A stretch of 64,000 nt of DNA from Sipunculus nudus (GCA_026874595.1 CM049310.1:84047056-84111055); one strand, 5' to 3'; positions 1-10,634 are shown, counted from the stretch's first letter. Numbers and translations: made by a program. The notes: generated by a model from the sequence alone, not told the origin.

Positions 1-2
1 CC

Positions 3-230
3 TCTGTTGACTCCCATGAGGAGTTTGATTGTAATAAGGATGTAGATTCCTTTAATGACTATGAAAAAGAGTTTATGACTGACACTATCAGTGTCAGTTC
101 TTTGTTTGATGAAACTGAGGTAGTAGATTCCTCTCCTGGCTATGAAATGGAGTTGTTTGAGCCATTCATACATGATGGTTTTGTGTCACTTTCAAGTGAT
201 TTTTCAGATTCTACCCCAATAGAATTTTGA
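3..230 (+). pseudogene. Retroelement linker just upstream of the protease
   Basis: An open stretch entering from the left edge, about 75 codons, acidic and Ser/Asp-rich, ending in TGA at 228-230. Its last residues lead directly into the protease, which continues in another frame. A single-base loss close to 222-227 explains the change of frame. By position it belongs to the Gag/Pol linker of the element. No catalytic motif is visible in it. Confidence 0.65.
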
Positions 231-433
231 GGGACACTGGTTCAGGCCAGACTCTCATGTTAGCAAACACTTTGCCATTTTATGGTGCACATTCACTTGT
301 TAATGGTGTGTTTTCAGACAAGCACACTTCAGTTCCGCTTCACAGTATACATTTAAAGTCAGATTTGATTTCTGGGAATATTACTGTGGGCATAAGAACT
401 ACTTTACCCTTTAAGGAATTCAGTTGCTGCTAG
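224..433 (+). pseudogene. Retroelement aspartic protease fragment
   Basis: It reads into the sequence RDTGSGQTL, where the DTGSG around 233-247 is the catalytic loop of a retropepsin-like aspartic protease. About 60 residues follow, typical of the first half of a retroelement protease, and the frame ends at TAG 431-433. The reading then continues in the frame that starts near 424, so a frameshift lies close to 415-424. The start is not a real initiation codon because this is an internal part of a polyprotein. Confidence 0.75.
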
Positions 434-711
434 GCAATGATGTTGCAGGTGACAAAGTACAGCCTGTACCAATAGTGACAGAAAAGCCGTCACTTGATCA
501 GGACACTGATCTTGAAAGTCAGGAAATTCCTTGTTTGTATCCTTCATGTGCTGTAACTAGATCTAAGAAAAACACACATGAGGATAGTGGTCCAGATAAT
601 AACACTCTGGGAGTCACTAGTGACTCGTCTATCGACTCGCCCTCACAGGATGCAACATTTTTAAGGTCAAAACTTATCGCGGAACAGCATAAGGACCCTG
701 ATATTCCATGA
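424..711 (+). pseudogene. Retroelement protease C-terminus and protease-integrase spacer
   Basis: It opens with LLGNDVAGDKV, which resembles the GND-containing end of retroelement proteases. A long polar, acidic spacer follows with a CAVTRS motif, then a short helix-like stretch that normally leads into the integrase zinc region. It ends at TGA 709-711. In most gypsy-type elements reverse transcriptase would follow here. Instead the next recognisable block is the integrase N-terminus, about 70 bp further on. Confidence 0.7.
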
Positions 712-780
712 TTGTTTCCCAGGGCAGTTTCTTAAGATGAACTGTCACAGAACCCAGTTTGTTTCTATGTTAAAAATTGA

Positions 781-918
781 GTGCTTATGCGTAAATGGCG
801 ACCACCTGATGTATGCGCTGATGATGAGTGGGCCATCAAACATCAAATAGTAATGCCCAAAAGCTATCGCAATGAAATTCTAAGCATGGCACATGAGGCT
901 CCTTTGTCTGGCCATTAA
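781..918 (+). pseudogene. Integrase N-terminal zinc region, first half
   Basis: A 45-codon block containing RKWRPP and later the two histidine positions of an H2C2 zinc finger (in AHEAP and SGH). It is broken by TAA at 916-918, and the following 30 bp are also out of frame. The cysteine pair lies in the next fragment. This is the start of the integrase in retroelements of this class. Confidence 0.7.
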
Positions 919-949
919 GGTATAAATAAAACTTAGTACACACTTCTAT

Positions 950-1318
950 TTGCCTAACCTCAGGACTGATGTTGTACAATATTGCAAATCATGCCATACA
1001 TGCCAGATGGTAGGCAAGCCCAATCAGAATCGTTCTAAGGCCCCACTTAGGCTTATTCATGCTTTCGAGGAACCTTTTAGTAGGATTATTGTTGACTGTG
1101 TTGGACCACTGCCCAAAACAAAATCTGGACATGAATATTTGCTGACAATTATGTGCGCATCTACCAGGTTTCCTGAAGCAATACCACTGCGCAAAATTAA
1201 TGCCAAAAGTGTTGTCAAGACCAAGTTTCTTAAAACTTTTGTATTATCAAAATCCGTCCAGTCTGACCAAGGGTCTAATTTTATGCCTGGCTTATTCCAG
1301 CAAGTTATGCTGAGCTAG
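950..1318 (+). pseudogene. Integrase: zinc-finger cysteines and first part of the catalytic core
   Basis: The 122-codon frame opens inside the integrase. The CKSCHTC segment supplies the paired cysteines of the H2C2 finger. The core follows with the first catalytic aspartate in IIVDCVGPLP and the second in SDQGSNF. The frame then slips, and the last residues before TAG at 1316-1318 are not integrase-like. Some bases between the two aspartates appear lost compared with the usual spacing. The proper frame resumes near 1300. Confidence 0.85.
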
Positions 1319-1785
1319 GTATAAAACAGCACAGCTCTTCACCATACCATCCTGAAAGTCAGGGCGCCCTCGAGGGTTTTCACCAAACATTGAAAAACAT
1401 AATTAGGACTTATTGTTATGACACACAGAAAGACTGGGATGAAGGAATCCATCTATTGCGTTTTGCTGTCAGAGAATCCTTTCAAGAGTCCTTGCGTTTC
1501 AGTCCCTTTGAACCATTTATTGGATACTCAGTTCGCGGGCCATTAAAACTACTTGAGAAACTCTTGTATGGGGATCCTGATTCTATTAGTTTGTTGCAGT
1601 AAGTCTCAGACTTTCGAACTAAACTACACAAGGCTTGTGAGATTGCAAAGTCTAATCTAAAATCTGCACAAAGTAAAATGAAAACAAAGTATGACAAGCA
1701 CACTGGGTGTAGGCCGTTTGTGCCTGGTGAAAAGGTCCTTGCCTCACTTCCCATATATCTTATAAATACATTTCATGCTGCCTAG
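1300..1785 (+). pseudogene. Integrase: third catalytic residue and C-terminal region
   Basis: This frame carries YHPESQGALEG, in which the E of ALEG is the third residue of the DDE triad; the arginine usual after it is glycine here. After a helical region (KDWDEG, FSPFE, RGPLKLL) an in-frame TAA at 1600-1602 interrupts it. The same frame continues through KMKTKYDKH and a PGEKVL motif typical of the region after the integrase core, and stops at TAG 1783-1785. Similarity ends there, so the downstream reverse transcriptase of a Gmr1-like element is missing. Confidence 0.8.
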
Positions 1786-3507
1786 TGTTACAGAATCGAT
1801 TTTTTTTATCTACATAACAAAATTTATACTCGTCACGACTACGTGGTCTGTGGATTTTAGGTTCCGTAACATTATATATACCTGTATGTATAAAGAGAGG
1901 ATTCTCCCCTGGACTTCACGGGATAGTATTGAATAATATGATGTATCTATGGGTTTTGTTTGATGTAAATAGGTTTGAAGGGCCGAAAGGCGTAGGTAAT
2001 TTATTCTTATAAACAAGAGTTCCGTGTTTGAGGACAAAAAAGTTGAAAATTAAGATGAAATGTAATTTATATATGTGAAACAAAGATCGGCACTATATGT
2101 GCCTGTCTCTGGGTAAACATGTATATGGAATTATAACTCTGAAAGATTGTAGCTACAGATTCTATCAGTCTATAGAAGATTCAAACATCAACACTAATAC
2201 TTATAGCCAACAGTGTTCAGCTCTAAAATGTTTGTAGTAAATAAATGAACAAGGAGTGATGATAAATTCGCTAAAATTGGTCAGTATTTTGAATTGTGGT
2301 GCGAATTAATTTACACAATTTACTCAGATGAACAAGCAATCTGCTATCACTATTCAGGAGACCCTCCTTTTTTCATAATATTTTGGGGTGTTTAGATATC
2401 TTTGGGTAGTAGTTTTTTTCCGGCATCTTTTAATTTGCTACATATGAAGAGATATTGGAATTCCTCCCATATTTCATGTTTGGTGCACAGTTTACAATAT
2501 TTTTCAATTTGATGGTCTTGGTCTTTGGAGTGTAGGTTTACTGGTAGATTACAGTTCTTGATCTAAATTTACATAGATATTTGCTAGGTTCCATGGTAGG
2601 TTTGAGAAGTAATACTCATTTGGACGGGTTTGAATACTGCAAGTCACATAAGTCGAAACACAGGATTATTGTGAACCCAATTTTTAAAGTAGTGCATATA
2701 ATTTCCTCAAATATGGGAATGGGGCGATAGGTAAAATTCAAAAGTTTCCATTAATGTAACATAATAAAAATAATAAATACTTCCACGTGACCAGTAGAAA
2801 GTAGTGATTGAGCGCAAGGTCTACAGATCGAATGCAGCGAATAACCACTGTGTCAGAGTGTAGGGATAAAAAACTAGAATGCCTTAAGGCATATTCGGCA
2901 AAAATCCACATATAAAAAATCTATCCAAATTTTATTTTTAAATTATGATATACTCCATATAATATGCATTATTTTTAACCTGGTAAAGTTTTCTATCGTT
3001 TGATGTTATACATATTTTTTTTCATTTAACATAATTTATTAATATTTAAGAAATCAAATCTTTAAAAGGTAAACTATTTAAAAAGTCTTAAGTGAACTAC
3101 ATGACAATATCTCAAAATTGCTCTTTTGGTTTCCCATTTATATGTGTCTTTTTTAATGAACATTATATTTAAAATTTTAATTGAATAAAAATTAAAAACT
3201 TCAGTTTTGAGGAAGATAGAGATATGATACAGGGAGGTGGGGGTGAGATATTGTCTTGGTTCTTAAACTAGCATTCTTTTTAAAATAAAAAAGTGTAAAA
3301 TATCAAATGAAAGAAAGTTTTTACAGTATGTTTACCACCAGAAAGAAAACTGAACCAGATTTTAAAATAATGTATACTTCATGGGTCTGATATGGGTTTA
3401 AAACAACTTTTGAGTTGATTTTAGATATAAGGATTTTTGCCAGTTGTATTACCTTAATTTGTTTTCCTGTCTCAATCATTTCACATAATATTTATCTTTT
3501 ATTTCAG
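1786..3507. other. AT-rich non-coding DNA, probably intron
   Basis: No open frame with any recognisable composition was found. The stretch is AT-rich with poly-T runs and ends in a good splice acceptor before the exon at 3508. I therefore read it as the 3' part of an intron into which the retroelement at 1-1785 had inserted. Upstream exons of the gene are not visible in the window. Confidence 0.55.
3491..3507 (+). promoter_or_regulatory. 3' splice site (acceptor) of the membrane-protein exon
   Basis: TTTATCTTTTATTTCAG is a pyrimidine-rich tract ending in CAG at 3505-3507. The open frame of the exon begins immediately after it, and the first two exon bases complete a codon from the upstream exon. 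Confidence 0.7.
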
Positions 3508-3989
3508 GACCTTCTCTACCTCCCAGTGTATCTCGTCCAAAGTCATCATCGTCGAATGCAGCGACCATCAGTGTCGTGGTAGTGGTGGTTGTCGCTGCAG
3601 TCATCGTCATGGCGGTCGGCTTCCACTTCAACATCCACCGAAAGAGAAACGCCCGTCAGAGGAGGGCACAATCCTCGGTATATAACACAAATTCTGATAC
3701 AGACAGAAACCCACATAGGACAGAACACCCTGTGGTGAATGCTTGGTTACACCCGGGGGACCATGATAATCACTCCAATATAGATGCACCGGAAGTAGCA
3801 ATGGCGCCACCATTGTACACTGCTGCGTCACTTCCGCTGCCTACCTATGAACAGGCAATGTGTGGAGATGACTCTGTGTTTTACATACACGGTAATGATG
3901 GTAAACTTTATCTGAAGCCTTCTGAAGATCCGCCTGGGTACGAGGAAAGTACATGGAGACAGAGTACCGGCAGGAGTACTACAGTGTGA
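3508..3989 (+). CDS. Last coding exon of a single-pass membrane protein with PPxY motifs
   Basis: From the acceptor the frame is open for 159 complete codons and stops at TGA 3987-3989. The first about 20 residues are Ser/Pro-rich, which suggests an extracellular stalk. A strongly hydrophobic stretch of about 20 residues (TISVVVVVVVAAVIVMAVG) then looks like a transmembrane helix. A basic stop-transfer cluster (RKRNARQRR) follows, predicting a type I protein with a cytoplasmic tail of about 110 residues. The tail has PPLY, LPTY and PPGY, of which PPLY and PPGY are full PPxY sites for WW domains such as those of Nedd4-type ubiquitin ligases. Ectodomain exons are outside the window or not visible, so the family is unknown. 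Any start codon inside the exon would be artificial, because the acceptor shows that translation enters from upstream. Confidence 0.75.
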
Positions 3990-4243
3990 TACAAAATATG
4001 TAGTTTAATGTCAATACTACGCAAGAAGCTGTGATTAGGACTGTATTCGCGCTAGCATATAATCCGGATCGTGAATCGGTTTACTTTGTCCGTACTAGGC
4101 CATCAGTTTGGTTTAGTGTGGTCCGCTTGAAATGCCATTTCCTATACAGTGTAGGCCTACAGGAAACCGGGTTCTAGTGTGAGCAAGCAAATCCGTTACT
4201 AGTAGTCTGCGTGAGGACAGTTTAGCTGTCATATTTTACCCAA

Positions 4244-4258
4244 CCCCCCCCCCCCCCC
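4244..4258 (+). repeat. Poly-C tract (15 C)
   Basis: An uninterrupted run of C in the presumed 3' UTR. It is a homopolymer prone to length error and slippage. Confidence 0.9.
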
Positions 4259-4461
4259 ACCCCTTCCCGAAATATAACTCTTTCCAGCACAGTAATTCGG
4301 TTTTGCAATCGAGTGTGGACAGCAAAGCCATGTTTTATGGATTTTTTTGTAAAGCGAACTTCATTTAGAACACAAAGCGTACTACTTCAAGACTGAAGTA
4401 AACCGTACAAGTGTAATCCGTTTTAGATGGAAATCAAGGCGGATACGGGCTAAATGTAGAG

Positions 4462-4467
4462 AATAAA
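4462..4467 (+). terminator. Candidate poly-A signal AATAAA
   Basis: The first canonical AATAAA after the membrane-protein stop codon, 473 bases downstream. It is not decisive because the region is AT-rich, and another copy lies at 5222-5227. Confidence 0.4.
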
Positions 4468-4480
4468 ATACTAGTACTCT

Positions 4481-5928
4481 CATGAAAAGTCTTTAAGTAT
4501 GAGCGTTATATTGGTATTTTATATAAACGTGTTAAATGTAAATGGTTTATATTAGACTCGGATTCTGGTAACTGAGTAAAGAAGTCAGAAAATAGGTGCG
4601 AGTCCCAACGTGCCTTTTAATTGTTCAAATGCGATAACTGGAAAGACTAAGGATAAAGGTTCTTGAGTATTATTCACTTGTTTTCGTCTAAGTATGCAAA
4701 TACAGCGGGTCAAGCGGAACCATTTCAAAGCATACATATATATTTATTAATGAATGTACTTGTGCGTGTGTGTGGGTGCAATCGGCTTACGCACACTCAC
4801 ACGTACATGTATACATACGTGCGTGTATTCTGTATGTTATAGTCTATATGCATTTATGTCCTATTTTAGTATATATTTTGTAAAATTAGTATATATTTAA
4901 TATTATTACTTTTTGTTTAGATGTTTATCCGCACAAAGTGTAAGTAAACAGTGTTTTGTTTTGTTCGGATATTCAAAAATATTTTAATCTAATAATGTAA
5001 ATGTGTTAAAGCCTTGAGGTTTAAATCTGTAAGCATGCCCAATGTGTTTGATGCGGGTGACGTAGGTATGGGTTTACATTTATTGTTTATGTGACTGAGT
5101 GATCCGTGGTGCAATTAGGCCTACACGTAGCATTTATATCGAAACCGTTTGGAGGCGGCATTGTAGATTTTTAAGACAAGTGCCAAACATTTTCGCTGAA
5201 AATAATTTTAATAACTTTTTTAATAAAAAAATATGATCACATTATTTCTTTTTATTCTCTGGGCAAAATTATGCCTCTGAACAACAAGGCTGCGTATGGT
5301 ACGAAATTAAAGTAGATTACGAAATAATAAACTAGATAACCCAGCCAGGACCCCCTCCCCCATCCAAGCTGGCATGTGTTGGCCCGAATACCTATGAATG
5401 GAGCAGTCCCCCGTCGACCTTTGTCACAATGGTATATAATCCCCTTAAATAAAAATCATGTTTAAGTGAGCCATATTACTTCATAAAGTTTCATCAAAAT
5501 CCGTTCAGAACTTTCTCGAATGTTTGCTAAGGGACAAACGGACCGATGAATCCAAGGGAATGCATAATAATCTTCTGGTGAACATATAGTTATGTATTTT
5601 ATGAAAATGTTAAGAGATTTCGCGGCAATCAGCTTTTTGTCCTTTGTAACCTGATTTACAGACATATCTGGCAGTGGCTACACCCTCCATAATAGGGCTT
5701 TATTTTTATTTATCATGTAAAATTGCACACACAAAAAAATCGCACCCCTACGTTTCTCGTACCATTCTTGTTATATTATATAAAATGCCGGATGCCTTGC
5801 TTTGTGGAGCATGTTTAGAAGTCATTTTACACTAGATGTTCGTCAAAAGAGAACGCTGCGTTTCCTATGTATGCTTAAAAGGGTTTAAGTGACCTCATAA
5901 TCAGTTCTTTCAAAATTTGTCGCTATGA
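4481..5928. other. Intergenic or UTR, no gene seen
   Basis: AT-rich sequence without a convincing open frame. It includes a GT/AC-rich stretch around 4760-4830 (GTGCGTGTGTGTGGGTG and, later, CACACTCACACGTAC) that could fold back on itself. I see nothing else I can name. Confidence 0.5.
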
Positions 5929-6352
5929 AGACCTTACGCTCTTTACATAGCGCTGTACCCATAGGCCAACTACCCATATCGTAAGCGCTGTTTGTTATGA
6001 CCTTGTATCCTGAATCTCTACACCAGAGGGGAGCACTGTATTTTGGTCCAATCAGATAAGACCCTGTACTGGAAGACAAAACGGTCTACCAGCCAAGCGA
6101 GGAATACACGAAGCCAATGTTGTTCATTTCGGTTTGAGTGACAGCTAGCTCATCGCCCCGGCGAACGTTTGAACAGGCCACAGGCTCAGAGAGAATTGCC
6201 CCACACGTGGTTTCTGGGCGGAGCCTGATACCTGTCTAGTGTTTGTTGACTTGCATTTGGTTGGCTGCTGGTCACATCAGCAGTTTTTTTTTCAGCAGAC
6301 AGGCCCATGTGCACCACCTGGTGTTTAAGTGCATCATAAACGGTCAAAGCAG
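5929..6352 (-). repeat. Unnamed dispersed repeat, copy 1 (inverted relative to copy 2)
   Basis: The reverse complement of this stretch matches 7998-8644 over most of its length, including CTACACCAGAGGGGAGCAC, the AAGCGCTGT words and a poly-T/poly-A run with flanking sequence. It lacks about 235 bp present in copy 2 at about 8152-8387. The divergence is that of an old transposon family. No protein, tRNA promoter or clear terminal repeat could be assigned, so the class is unknown. Short open frames in both copies look related only because the DNA is related. Confidence 0.75.
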
Positions 6353-6731
6353 GCAGCGGGAAAATCAGAAGCTTCTTTAGAAGTGCAAGATTTCCGCTGT
6401 CTCGGGAGCGTATGAAGACTGTTCCAGTCAGAACGTCATTTATTTTGCTACGAGTATATCCACAGGATTAGGCTGCATACACACCGTTTGTGTACTGACT
6501 GGAATTGTATTTCTATTTTATACTGGTATTTCTTTGAAACCAGTAATGTAGAACTCGAGTACACTTTTTTAGGGACACGGACTTGTACTAGAGAATCTAA
6601 GACTCGGACTTGTACTCGAACTCGGAGGTAAGGACTCGATAAATCAGGCCACGTCCATCTCGAGTCTGATAGAAAAAAATTTTATTACATATTATTAAGA
6701 ATTATATACATGTGCCAACTAATATCAGATT
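6353..6731. other. Non-coding, with short ACTCGGACTTG-type repeats
   Basis: No gene seen. At 6551-6640 there is a cluster of related words built on ACTCG and GGACTTGTACT. CGGACTTGTACT occurs at 6578-6589 and again at 6605-6616. This looks like a degraded short tandem or dispersed repeat. Confidence 0.5.
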
Positions 6732-6900
6732 AGGGGCCTGGACTGCTGAGTTGTAAAACGCTCGGCCATCTCTGCTGGCGACCTGGGTTCGATTCCCGGC
6801 GTGGCTATGAGAGTGGCTGAAGTTGCCCGTCCAAGGTCGTTGGTTTTCTCCGGGTCCTCCGGTTTCTTCCAACCTTACAGACTACCGAGCGCCAACATCC
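6732..6900 (+). mobile_element. tRNA-derived SINE
   Basis: GGTTCGATTCC at 6786-6796 is a near-perfect RNA polymerase III B box. About 40 bp upstream, the CTGCTGAGTTGTAAAACGC region fits a tRNA-like A box. The tRNA-like head is followed by a conserved-looking central part with TTTTCTCCGGGTCCTCCGG, a type of module shared by SINEs of many invertebrates and fish. The 3' end is uncertain. I cannot name the SINE superfamily without a search. A functional tRNA is unlikely because the cloverleaf is not intact. Confidence 0.7.
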
Positions 6901-7997
6901 GAACCATGGAGAGTGCCTCGTATTAGTTATTATAACTAGTACGTCACTTTTGCTTAATTTTCATTATTATTGTCTCTCGTTCTGAGGTGTACAGACTGCT
7001 ATACATGATCACAAAACGAGTGGAAATAACCCCCGAGTAATACCGGTTGTGACGTCTGGGGACCCTATATCCCTGGACCACATATAGTCTATACAGTACA
7101 TTAAGTAGTAAATTTAAATCGATATCTGAGAGAACGGCCTTCTTGACATGTCACACATGATTGGAAATACAGGTATCAATTGTCTGTGACTGTACCAAAA
7201 ATAGTTGTCACAGAATATATGCAGCACTGATGAGGAATTTCAATCAAACGATCTTTGTTGCTTTTTGTGTCCTATAAATAGACGTAGAGGGAATCTATGA
7301 AACATTTATTATAAATTTCATAACGTCATTTATATCCACTTATATATCTTCTCCGTGTCTTCTGTTGCCTCCGACAGGAGGGTATGCGTTCATCCTCGTT
7401 CACGTGTGTGTGTGTTCGTGTATGTTTGTTCACAACATAACTCTCGCAGTCAGGAATGGAATCTCATGAATTTTAGGGCATTTCGGTAATGAGGCAATGA
7501 AGCATCTTTTAGAATTTGGTGTGGATCCGGCACATGATCCACATTCAGGAACGTCATCAAGGATTATTCACATATGTACAGTCACTTATCCACGAATGAT
7601 TCTTGGCAATACGGGCCAGATAAATTATTTCAAACACCGTTTTTGGACCCCTACATCGCGAAGGCTTGCATTCTCGAGATAGCAGATTTCTAGTTTTCCA
7701 TTTAGACTTACATTAAATAAAAGCAAAGTCTGATATGAAAAACCTACTTTCTTTATTTTTTACTTTTTTATTCCAAATGCAGTAAACTCTCCAAACAACA
7801 CGAGAGATTTCCAAAAAGGTTAAACCTCAGGATGCAAACTCGCACTGATCGACAGGTCAGGGGCGTCAATATAGGGGGGTGGAGGATATATACTTTTTTT
7901 ATCAAGGCGAGCTGGGGCTGGGATGGTCATTGTAATCACCCTGCAATTAAGAGAATAATATTCACATATTGGAAATGAAAAATATAAATAATTAGAA
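6901..7997. other. Non-coding DNA, no gene seen
   Basis: Several short open frames exist (for example 7497-7682), but none has recognisable motifs, splice context or length. A candidate AATAAA is near 7714. Confidence 0.5.
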
Positions 7998-8644
7998 TTA
8001 CAGACTTTGGTACGCTTCCGAGGCATTTAGACACCAGATGGCGGTTTGTTGTCCGCCGAAAAAAAAAAACATGCGTATATATGATGTGACAAGCAGCCAA
8101 CCAGATGTCAATAAACAAACACTCGATCGGCATCCTGGCTCCGCCCATAGCTGCGCTTCAAGCGCCGTCTGATGACAGTTTATGGTCAATTTTAATTGCT
8201 CCCTCTGCATTCTCGCTTCATCGACCGATTCGATTATGACATTATGACTGTGTTAGCGTAGCCAAATATCTGTTTTCTGCAGAACTGAAACAAGCCAGCG
8301 AGGTGTGCACACAGCTTTGTTGTTACGTTTCGTTTGAATTATAGCTCACCGGCCGGGCATCCTATGCGCCCAAGGCCCTAAGCAAACCACGTCTGGGGCC
8401 ATTCTCTCTGAGCCTGTGGCCTGTTAGACGGTAACCAGGGCGATGAGCTGTCACTCAAAACGAAATGAACAATATTGTATTCCTCGCTTGGCTGTGTCTT
8501 CCAGCACAGGGTCTCATCTGATCGGACAAAAATACAGTGCTCCCCTCTGGTGTAGCAATTCAGTATACGAGGTCATAACAAACAGCGCTTACGATATAGG
8601 TAGTAGGCCTATAGGTAAAGCGCTGTGTAAAGAGCGCGTAAGAC
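7998..8644 (+). repeat. Unnamed dispersed repeat, copy 2 (longer)
   Basis: This is the longer copy of the family also seen inverted at 5929-6352. The match runs 8644 down to about 8388 against 5929-6214, then about 8151 down to about 7998 against 6216-6352. The about 235 bp between the matching parts are either an insertion here or a deletion in copy 1. The pair forms an inverted repeat with about 1.6 kb between the arms, containing the SINE. Confidence 0.75.
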
Positions 8645-9180
8645 TTTGGTTCCATAGAAAAGTTTATTATGATAATTATATATTTAAGCCTGGTTAGGAG
8701 TGAACCTATACTGGAAACATAAAACCTTATTAACATTTTACTAAATCATAATAAACATAGTTTATTACCTCATATTTCCGTCTTTGTGAACTTTTTTTTC
8801 AGCGGCCTCAACGGGGCGCCATTTTTCATAGCTAACGATATGTACACATTTTTGTTTGATAGAATTTAAATTAAAAATTTCGTCCTACAAATAGAAATCT
8901 TTATATATAATCTGGTTAACATGTTAATATTACACGTAAAAGAGATTAAAATGTCACATATTACGAAGGTCATATCAAACTTTTTGACTTATTCTACCTA
9001 TACATCGTTAATAAACTCATACTTTAACCATTGGTTGTCATTTCTATGACAATGTATGAAAAATAATGATATTTTACGCTTCTTTAAATAAGTTAAAAAA
9101 AATTACAAACAATTTAAAAAGTTGCCCGCTCGCATTATTGAAGAAACATTTTTTGCCCTAATATTAGGGACGGTGAATCG
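8645..9180. other. AT-rich non-coding DNA left of the macrosatellite
   Basis: No gene or named repeat seen. The macrosatellite starts abruptly at about 9181, where sequence shared with every unit leader begins. The GAGAGGGCCGCTCGAG word that precedes this point in later units is absent here. Confidence 0.6.
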
Positions 9181-9466
9181 AATGAGAGGCTAAGTATTAT
9201 CATCAATACTAGAATAATTTACCTTTCCATTCAGAGTGTGACAGAGGTCCTTACTAGTTCAGCCACTTAGAAACTGGACACAGTGTGGCCTACTTCCTCA
9301 TAGATGGCGCTGCGATAGCGCCGACGTCACATTTCTCAAGGATAACGGGAAAATTGAAAAAAAACGCCCCGTAGAACTCCCTTACCGTCGTTTCCGATAA
9401 TTGAAGAACAAAAAGAAAGTGGCATTTCACAGCCGTCGCCACAGCTTTATTGTATATTTCATAGTT
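9181..9466 (+). repeat. Alpha module (leader) of unit 1
   Basis: The first copy of the leader that recurs in every unit, with the GGCGCTGCGATAGC motif, a GACGTCAC word and the end CACAGCCGTCGCC. Compared with later copies it has TAGATGGCGC in place of TAGAGGGCGC. It supplies the left border of the array. Confidence 0.8.
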
Positions 9467-10539
9467 ATCATCATTATTATTATTATCATGATTATTAATT
9501 AATGACTAGCAAATACCCGTGCTAAGCACGGTTTGGGACTAACGAAACAATCCGTACGTTGGTATCGGAAATCCACCGGAAACCGGGAGATATGGAAATC
9601 ACACAAATCGCGATACGCTATTAATATATAGGTACATTATATGTAGGGTGATATGCATTAACATCGTATTGAAGCCAAGAGATTGGACGGAGATGTTTTC
9701 GGAGAAGTTGATATGAAAGATGAAATAATGTTTATATAAAAATATATTATGTTGAACATCGCTATTTAAAGTTGCCCTCCGAATTTTCTTGCGACAAAAT
9801 CGACCGTGTAAAAAATTGGTGACATATTCCAAGGTTTATTTGCATCCGATCATCGCATCCGTTCATCGCATCCGTGTAAAAATTTTGGACACTATATTTT
9901 CAATTACACATGACACATACCTCCGGCAACGATTATCAGCTGCGATCAACGCATGCAAGCGTTTATCGCAGACCTTGAGTCCTGCTCGACTTTTGCGATG
10001 AACGCATCCGTTAAACGCACAGGGGAATTCACTTCATGACGTGAAATCGGGGAAGCCCACACTTCCATTACCAAAATATGAGTATTAAAGTTCATAGGGG
10101 AATAACTGTAGGGAAGCATCATGTCTTTAACACTCAACATGCATCTTACTATATATGTATCACTGAAAGATTGCAACAATGAATTTGATGCAATAAAAGT
10201 GACATTTAAAGTGGAAGCAAAATAAAGCGTTAAGCACGGGCGCCAGGACAATTATTTTTGTGTGCATGTGTGTGTGTGTGGGGGGGGGGGGTCCTATCCC
10301 ACATTAATTTAATTAATAAAACATACATAATTATTTGTTATATTTTACTGAAATATCATTTAGGTTTACAGGCATAAATCTTGATTCGAAAGGACAAAAC
10401 TACTTATCGTCATCTGTTTGACGCTTGTATGTGTCATGTGTTGCCTCATGGTTGCCGTCCTTTGATCGCACATAAAAAGACGGGTGCGACAAACCAAATG
10501 CGATAAACACTGGTTTGTGTGACCATGGGACACGATTTT

Positions 10540-10553
10540 AGTCGCATGCGACT
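10540..10553. repeat. Perfect 14-bp palindrome in the insert
   Basis: AGTCGCATGCGACT is its own reverse complement. The second insert copy keeps it near 17588. The surrounding 100 bp are rich in GCGAT/TCGCA words, so it may be chance within a biased sequence. Confidence 0.6.
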
Positions 10554-10612
10554 CGCTCATCATCGCGCCCTGGACGCGGTACATGTGCATTCAAGCATAT
10601 CAGGTCATTTAC

Positions 10613-10634
10613 GGGGGGGGGGGGGGGGGGGGGG
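10613..10634 (+). repeat. Poly-G tract (22 G)
   Basis: An uninterrupted G run. The second insert copy has 21 G at 17662-17682. A shorter paired tract is 10280-10291 (12 G) here and 17329-17341 (13 G) in the copy. Such runs form G-quadruplexes and are often miscounted. Confidence 0.9.

Larger units (their letters stand above)
1..1785 (+). mobile_element. Decayed Ty3/gypsy-type LTR retroelement, Gmr1-like domain order
   Basis: Fragments of one polyprotein can be read left to right on the plus strand but in changing frames: a linker before the protease, an aspartic protease with a DTGSG active site, a spacer, an H2C2 zinc region, the integrase core and the integrase C-terminal region. At least three frameshifts and several in-frame stops make it non-functional. 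No reverse transcriptase or RNase H lies between protease and integrase. This fits Gmr1-like elements, a Ty3/gypsy lineage whose integrase precedes reverse transcriptase. The downstream reverse transcriptase is absent: similarity ends near 1785. The left end runs off the window. No LTR was recognised. The alternative is an ordinary gypsy element with an internal deletion of reverse transcriptase. Confidence 0.85.
3990..4480 (+). other. Probable 3' UTR
   Basis: Non-coding sequence directly after the stop codon, moderately AT-rich, with a 15-C run at 4244-4258 and an AATAAA at 4462-4467. I infer a 3' UTR from position. A longer UTR reaching the AATAAA at 5222-5227 is equally possible. Confidence 0.5.

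Noticed and set aside
6732-6805. A functional tRNA gene
   Set aside because: The B box is good, but the acceptor and anticodon arms cannot be paired properly and a SINE body follows, so it is a tRNA-derived retroposon head.
7497-7682. 61-codon forward frame in the intergenic region
   Set aside because: It is of a length expected by chance, with no recognisable motif, splice context or conservation evidence.
9599-10251. Duplicated short frames in the insert (also 16649-17301)
   Set aside because: They are identical because the DNA is duplicated. No motifs, no consistent frame and a composition typical of non-coding AT-rich DNA.
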